NCBI GenBank assembly: GCA_001586965.3
Contig: LUCW03000294.1
Location: 40,001 to 61,789 of the forward strand
Source of the DNA: Sphaeroforma sirkka
Taxonomy: Eukaryota > Opisthokonta > Ichthyosporea > Ichthyophonida
Direction: 5' to 3'
Length of the DNA: 21,789 nucleotides
The position numbers were made by a program, and so were the translations under genes. Below, one piece after another: positions 18,934 to 21,789 of this stretch; positions within the stretch are counted from its first letter, which is position 1, and the number at the start of each line of letters is the position of its first letter. Under the pieces are notes generated by a model. It saw only the letters and a program-made list of their open reading frames with translations, did no database searches and was not told the origin of the DNA.

Positions 18934-19740
18934 GATATGAGTTGATATATTGACTCAATTGGTCATATGTGCGTGTTTCCAATCTATTGTGTAGTTTCCG
19001 TTTTGGCTCCGCTGGGCACGTATGCGCTGTTAAAAAAACAGGATTGAGGGTTAGGTGTTGATTGCTCATTGACTTAGTTGGATATGTGCGCGCACTTGTA
19101 GTCATAGAGATCATGTTAACATATTTTGGAATTAATTAATTGCCCATATCCACTTGTGTATGTCTGTCTGTCAGAAAAAGCCTTTTTTAATTCGGGTTTG
19201 GATCGTCATTATGTGATACTTTACCTTTTGCGCAACCGCTGCTATGACTGTTCGTGCTGCCAACAAGGGCAATCTCGATCAAAATCTCTCAGCCAACGAG
19301 TCTGCTATCCCTATTTTATGCTAGAGTGTTGTACCGCACTTTTCATATTGACTCGCCTTCCCGTTGTCAAGTGGAACGTGACCAGTTGCGGATTTTCGAG
19401 GACGAACGGAGCTATTTGTATAGACCAATCACAAAGGATGTCTCTTGAAATTCGTACTGAACGCAAAACGTGCAAATTCTGTTGTATTTAGTAGGCTATG
19501 CAAGTTCGGCAGGAATAGAGATTGTGTGTTTATTTTATACTCGAAATTGATGACTGTGCGTTTAATTGTTGAATTGGTGGGTATTGTGTTGGGGTCGCAC
19601 TTTCTGTCTCGCGCACAAACTTCAGATAGCACTCTTGAACACACAACTAGTCACTCCAAACACGTCTCTGTCTTTCAAACTGAAGCTGCCCGTCACCCCT
19701 GCAGATCCAACGATCCTGTGCCCCCCTACGGGTATTCTGA
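18934..19740. other. Region without a defensible gene
   Basis: Plus-strand open frames exist (to 19491, 19445-19750, 19566-19841), but they lack a good start, are Cys/Leu-rich or mutually overlapping, and show no family signature. The later ones could contain an upstream exon of the DUF7918-like gene (a stretch LPVTPADPTILCPPTGILIT lies at about 19680-19740), which I cannot prove. Confidence 0.35.
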
Positions 19741-20569
19741 TCACAATTAGACCCAACGAATATTCCACTTGCCACGTGTATACATATTACATACAGTCCT
19801 TATGCGTCTTACTCGTTTCCGCTCATATCTGGACTAGTTAAGAATCTCTATCCAACTCAAAGCCCACAAAAATCTACTTCCAATTCCCCAGCCGGCTGGT
19901 ACGTTTGTGCGTCACGTGCGTTCCACTTCGAGATCCGGGTGTCACCCTTATTTGGGTCGCTCTCGAAAAAGCGGTTTGCATCGGCCTACGATGACGTTTT
20001 GGTGTGGTTGTACGTGGACGGGGCTGTGTGCAACGTCGAAGGTAACATAGCAACCAAACACAGTGATATAGTGTATCAGGGGATCAAACAGTTCGCAGAC
20101 CGAGATACAACGGTGGTAAGCAGGTTTGTGTTCCAGGCTGCCAAGATGACTGAGGAAGAAGCGGTGAGAAAGGGGGAGGATGATGGTGGGAGGAGGAAGT
20201 GGGGCGATCAGACTGGTGTTCAAGGGCGCGTACAAGGGCAAACACGAGCCTTTAGGGTACGAGCGGTACCAGAACCATGTACACAAGGCTAGGGCCAAAG
20301 TGACTGAGAAGGAGGCTATTAAGAGGGGCAAGCGTCTGGGGGTGGGCAAAGGCGCTCCGTTGAATGTAAAGCGCAGCAAGCACGCAGACTTTGAATATCC
20401 CGAGCATCTGCAAACAGAGCTATTCGAGCATGAGATTGTGATACGGATACGTGAACGCTTTTGGATGGAGAGTAGAAAGCTGGTTGAGGTTAGAGGAAGG
20501 GCCTGTACGCACAGTATGAGTGGTCGGGAGTTGAAGGGAGAGAGTGCCGTGAAGAGACCGAGACTTTAG
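19741..20569 (+). CDS. DUF7918-like protein, 5' exon missing or unrecognised, one frame change
   Basis: Open from after a TGA (19738-19740), but without an early ATG, so an upstream exon is expected; acceptor-like sites are ATTCCCCAG ending 19891 and ACATACAG ending ~19790. Visible order is WYVCASRAFHFEIRV (19895-19940), VLVWLYVDGAVCN (~20000-20035), RFVFQAAKMTEEEA (~20123-20164), then, in the next frame, SGAIRLVFKGAYKGK (~20198-20242), VHKARAKV...GKRLGVGK (~20279-20348) and HADFEYPEHLQTEL (~20380-20420). This matches my memory of the fungal DUF7918 layout: G-K-x-F-x-V, a YVDG strand, F-x-F then T-D-D-D-x, L-G-T-I-x-L, a K-K/G segment and a final F-x-Y-R-P. The family's function is unknown. 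The frame changes in a G-rich stretch (20172-20205), probably an indel. Ends at TAG 20567-20569. Confidence 0.5.
20172..20205 (+). other. G-rich stretch where the DUF7918-like frame changes
   Basis: GGGGG, GGTGGG, AGGAGG and GGGG lie close together. The upstream frame (…TEEEAVRKGEDD) and downstream frame (GGSGAIRLVF) both fit the same family, so one base is probably miscounted or lost here. Confidence 0.5.
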
Positions 20570-20730
20570 ACCGATTGGGACCTCGGGATCAAGAATGAGG
20601 ATGGTTTCATCGATCTTTGCTAGAATCGCGACTGGTCAAAACTAAACTCTGAACTGATCAGCAATGTGTGTTTCAGGCGTGTCGTTGAGCGTTTACCAGC
20701 TCAGAGTACTGTGTAGGATATTGTTGTGTG

Positions 20731-20786
20731 ACGAGTTTATACATATATGACGCAGCAAACGAGTTTGTACATATATGACGCAGCAA
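20731..20786. repeat. Tandem duplication of 28 nt
   Basis: ACGAGTTTATACATATATGA plus CGCAGCAA (20731-20758) is followed at once by a second copy (20759-20786) with one substitution (G for A at unit position 9). Its near identity suggests a recent event. Confidence 0.92.
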
Positions 20787-21038
20787 GAGACTGTGATCCG
20801 AAGGAGGGATTCGGACATAGAACAAAGATACGATTGGTGGAGTGTCATGTGTGTGTTTATTCTCGATGCAGGGGTTTAGCTCCTCAACAGGCGTTGGCCT
20901 GTGCAGGTGATATGGCTTGCGATGTTTAGCGTGCTGGGAAGCGGGATGGATGCTGCTGTTCATATCTCTCCCCACGATATCATTCACCCCTGCTTACATC
21001 ATTCATGCTATAATGCCAACTTTATTGCGATATATCGT

Positions 21039-21406
21039 GGCTCAGTATAAAATCTGTGATATACACATGGCTCGGCGCATATACATGGCTTAGTATATAC
21101 ATGACTCAGTATATGAACTGCGGTATAAACATAGCTCAGTATGTATACATGGCTCAGTACATAAACTGCGATATAACCATGAATTAGTATATAAACTGCG
21201 ATATATGCATGACTCAGTATAGATACATGGCCCAGTATATACAATACTCAGTATATGTACATGGCTCAGTATATGAACCGATATAAACATAGCCCAAAAT
21301 ATATACATGACTCGGTATATAAACTGCGATATAAGCACGATTCAGTATAAATACATGCCTCAGTATATACATGGTATGGTATATGTACATGCCTCAGTAT
21401 AAAAAC
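21039..21406. repeat. Composite minisatellite of two interleaved modules
   Basis: Module A, roughly CATGGCTCAGTATATA, appears more than ten times with small changes. Module B, AACTGCGATATA, is interspersed after some A units at 21117, 21164, 21198 and 21320 or close to these. The array gives Tyr/Ile/Ser/His-rich translations on the minus strand that should not be read as protein. Confidence 0.85.
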
Positions 21407-21495
21407 AATATATTCTCATAACGATGGTCATGCAGAGGGACCACCGGAGAATTGAAAACGTTAAAAAAAATAATATGATACAATATGTATCTAAA

Positions 21496-21622
21496 CTATA
21501 GCAAAGGCTTCTGAGTGTTAAGAGAGTCCTCGACACAACTGCTGCCAGCACTTTGCCCACTCTGTATGTGAAAGTGCCAAAGGTATTCGGTATCGTCAAA
21601 ATGACCATGCATTCGTAGAAGT
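21496..21622 (-). CDS. Possible terminal exon of an unknown minus-strand gene
   Basis: Acceptor-like CTCGCTCCACAG ends at 21623. The following frame reads LLRMHGHFDDTEYLWHFHIQ and on to NTQKPLL with a stop at 21498-21496. The acceptor and the mixed composition are the only support; no upstream exon is in the window and no family is recognised. Confidence 0.18.
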
Positions 21623-21789
21623 CTGTGGAGCGAGAAACACAAGCAGGTGATCTGCTTCGTGAACTTGACGGATAGCACAATGGTTAGTACTGATGCATAT
21701 ACGTCGCAAGTACTACTAGTACTCTAAAATGCTATAAAGCGACTCACTATACTATACTCAGGGTATTGAAATGTATGTATATGTCCATA

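Larger units (their letters stand above)
20570..21789. other. Right-end intergenic region
   Basis: Contains two tandem arrays (20731-20786 and 21039-21406) and a possible short minus-strand exon (21622-21496). Nothing else is seen; open frames over the minisatellite are repeat translations. Confidence 0.45.

Noticed and set aside
19126-19491. Plus-strand 121-codon open frame, Cys-rich
   Set aside because: No ATG at its start (TTG), no recognisable motif, and it overlaps other frames.
21039-21406. CRISPR-like array of short repeats
   Set aside because: Units are degenerate and have no constant-length unique spacers; eukaryotic context. It is a minisatellite.
1-21789. tRNA, rRNA or mobile-element genes (reverse transcriptase, transposase)
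   Set aside because: None recognised on reading both strands; no terminal inverted repeats, target-site duplications or polymerase motifs seen.

Overview
The window looks like nuclear DNA of a eukaryote with an intron-rich genome. Coding blocks are separated by introns that start GTATGT or GTGAG and end in a pyrimidine tract plus CAG (one carries a textbook TACTAAC-like branch point). Long (TA)n and (CA)n microsatellites lie mostly in non-coding DNA, and no bacterial-style operons are visible. A unicellular opisthokont (a protist related to animals and fungi) would fit the two families that can be recognised, but the species cannot be fixed from the sequence.

Positions 16749 down to 1 (minus strand) hold one very large gene that runs off the left edge. 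Fourteen exons can be chained with matching intron phases at every junction, giving about 3,335 codons. The first exons encode helical repeats ending in a W-C-L-K-V-Q-R-L-P motif that resembles the RIF1 N-terminal domain (Rif1_N). A 5.95-kb exon encodes a long, low-complexity, probably disordered Ser/Thr/Asp-rich region. It ends in a SILR...RSLRF pair resembling the SILK/RVxF docking site that animal RIF1 uses for protein phosphatase 1. I therefore call the gene a RIF1-like replication-timing/telomere protein. Two blemishes remain: a one-base frame change at a run of seven A (sense strand) and one in-frame TGA in exon 6. Either could be an assembly error or a missed mini-intron.

Positions 16750-17830 form a divergent intergenic region with a short direct repeat and an E2F-like TTTGGCGC site. 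From 17831 to 18905 on the plus strand is an unrecognised, acidic, repeat-bearing gene (a ~104-nt unit, about five copies) whose frame is interrupted, so it is either a decaying gene or one damaged by base-calling indels.

Positions 18934-19740 contain nothing I can defend. From about 19741 to 20569 (plus strand) is a protein with the layout of the fungal DUF7918 family, read in two frames joined at a G-rich stretch. The right end (20570-21789) is non-coding apart from a possible short exon. It carries a perfect-spacing 28-nt tandem duplication and a composite minisatellite at 21039-21406.

The genes are not obviously linked in function. The only regulatory idea supported by layout is a shared divergent promoter between the RIF1-like gene and the unknown plus-strand gene.
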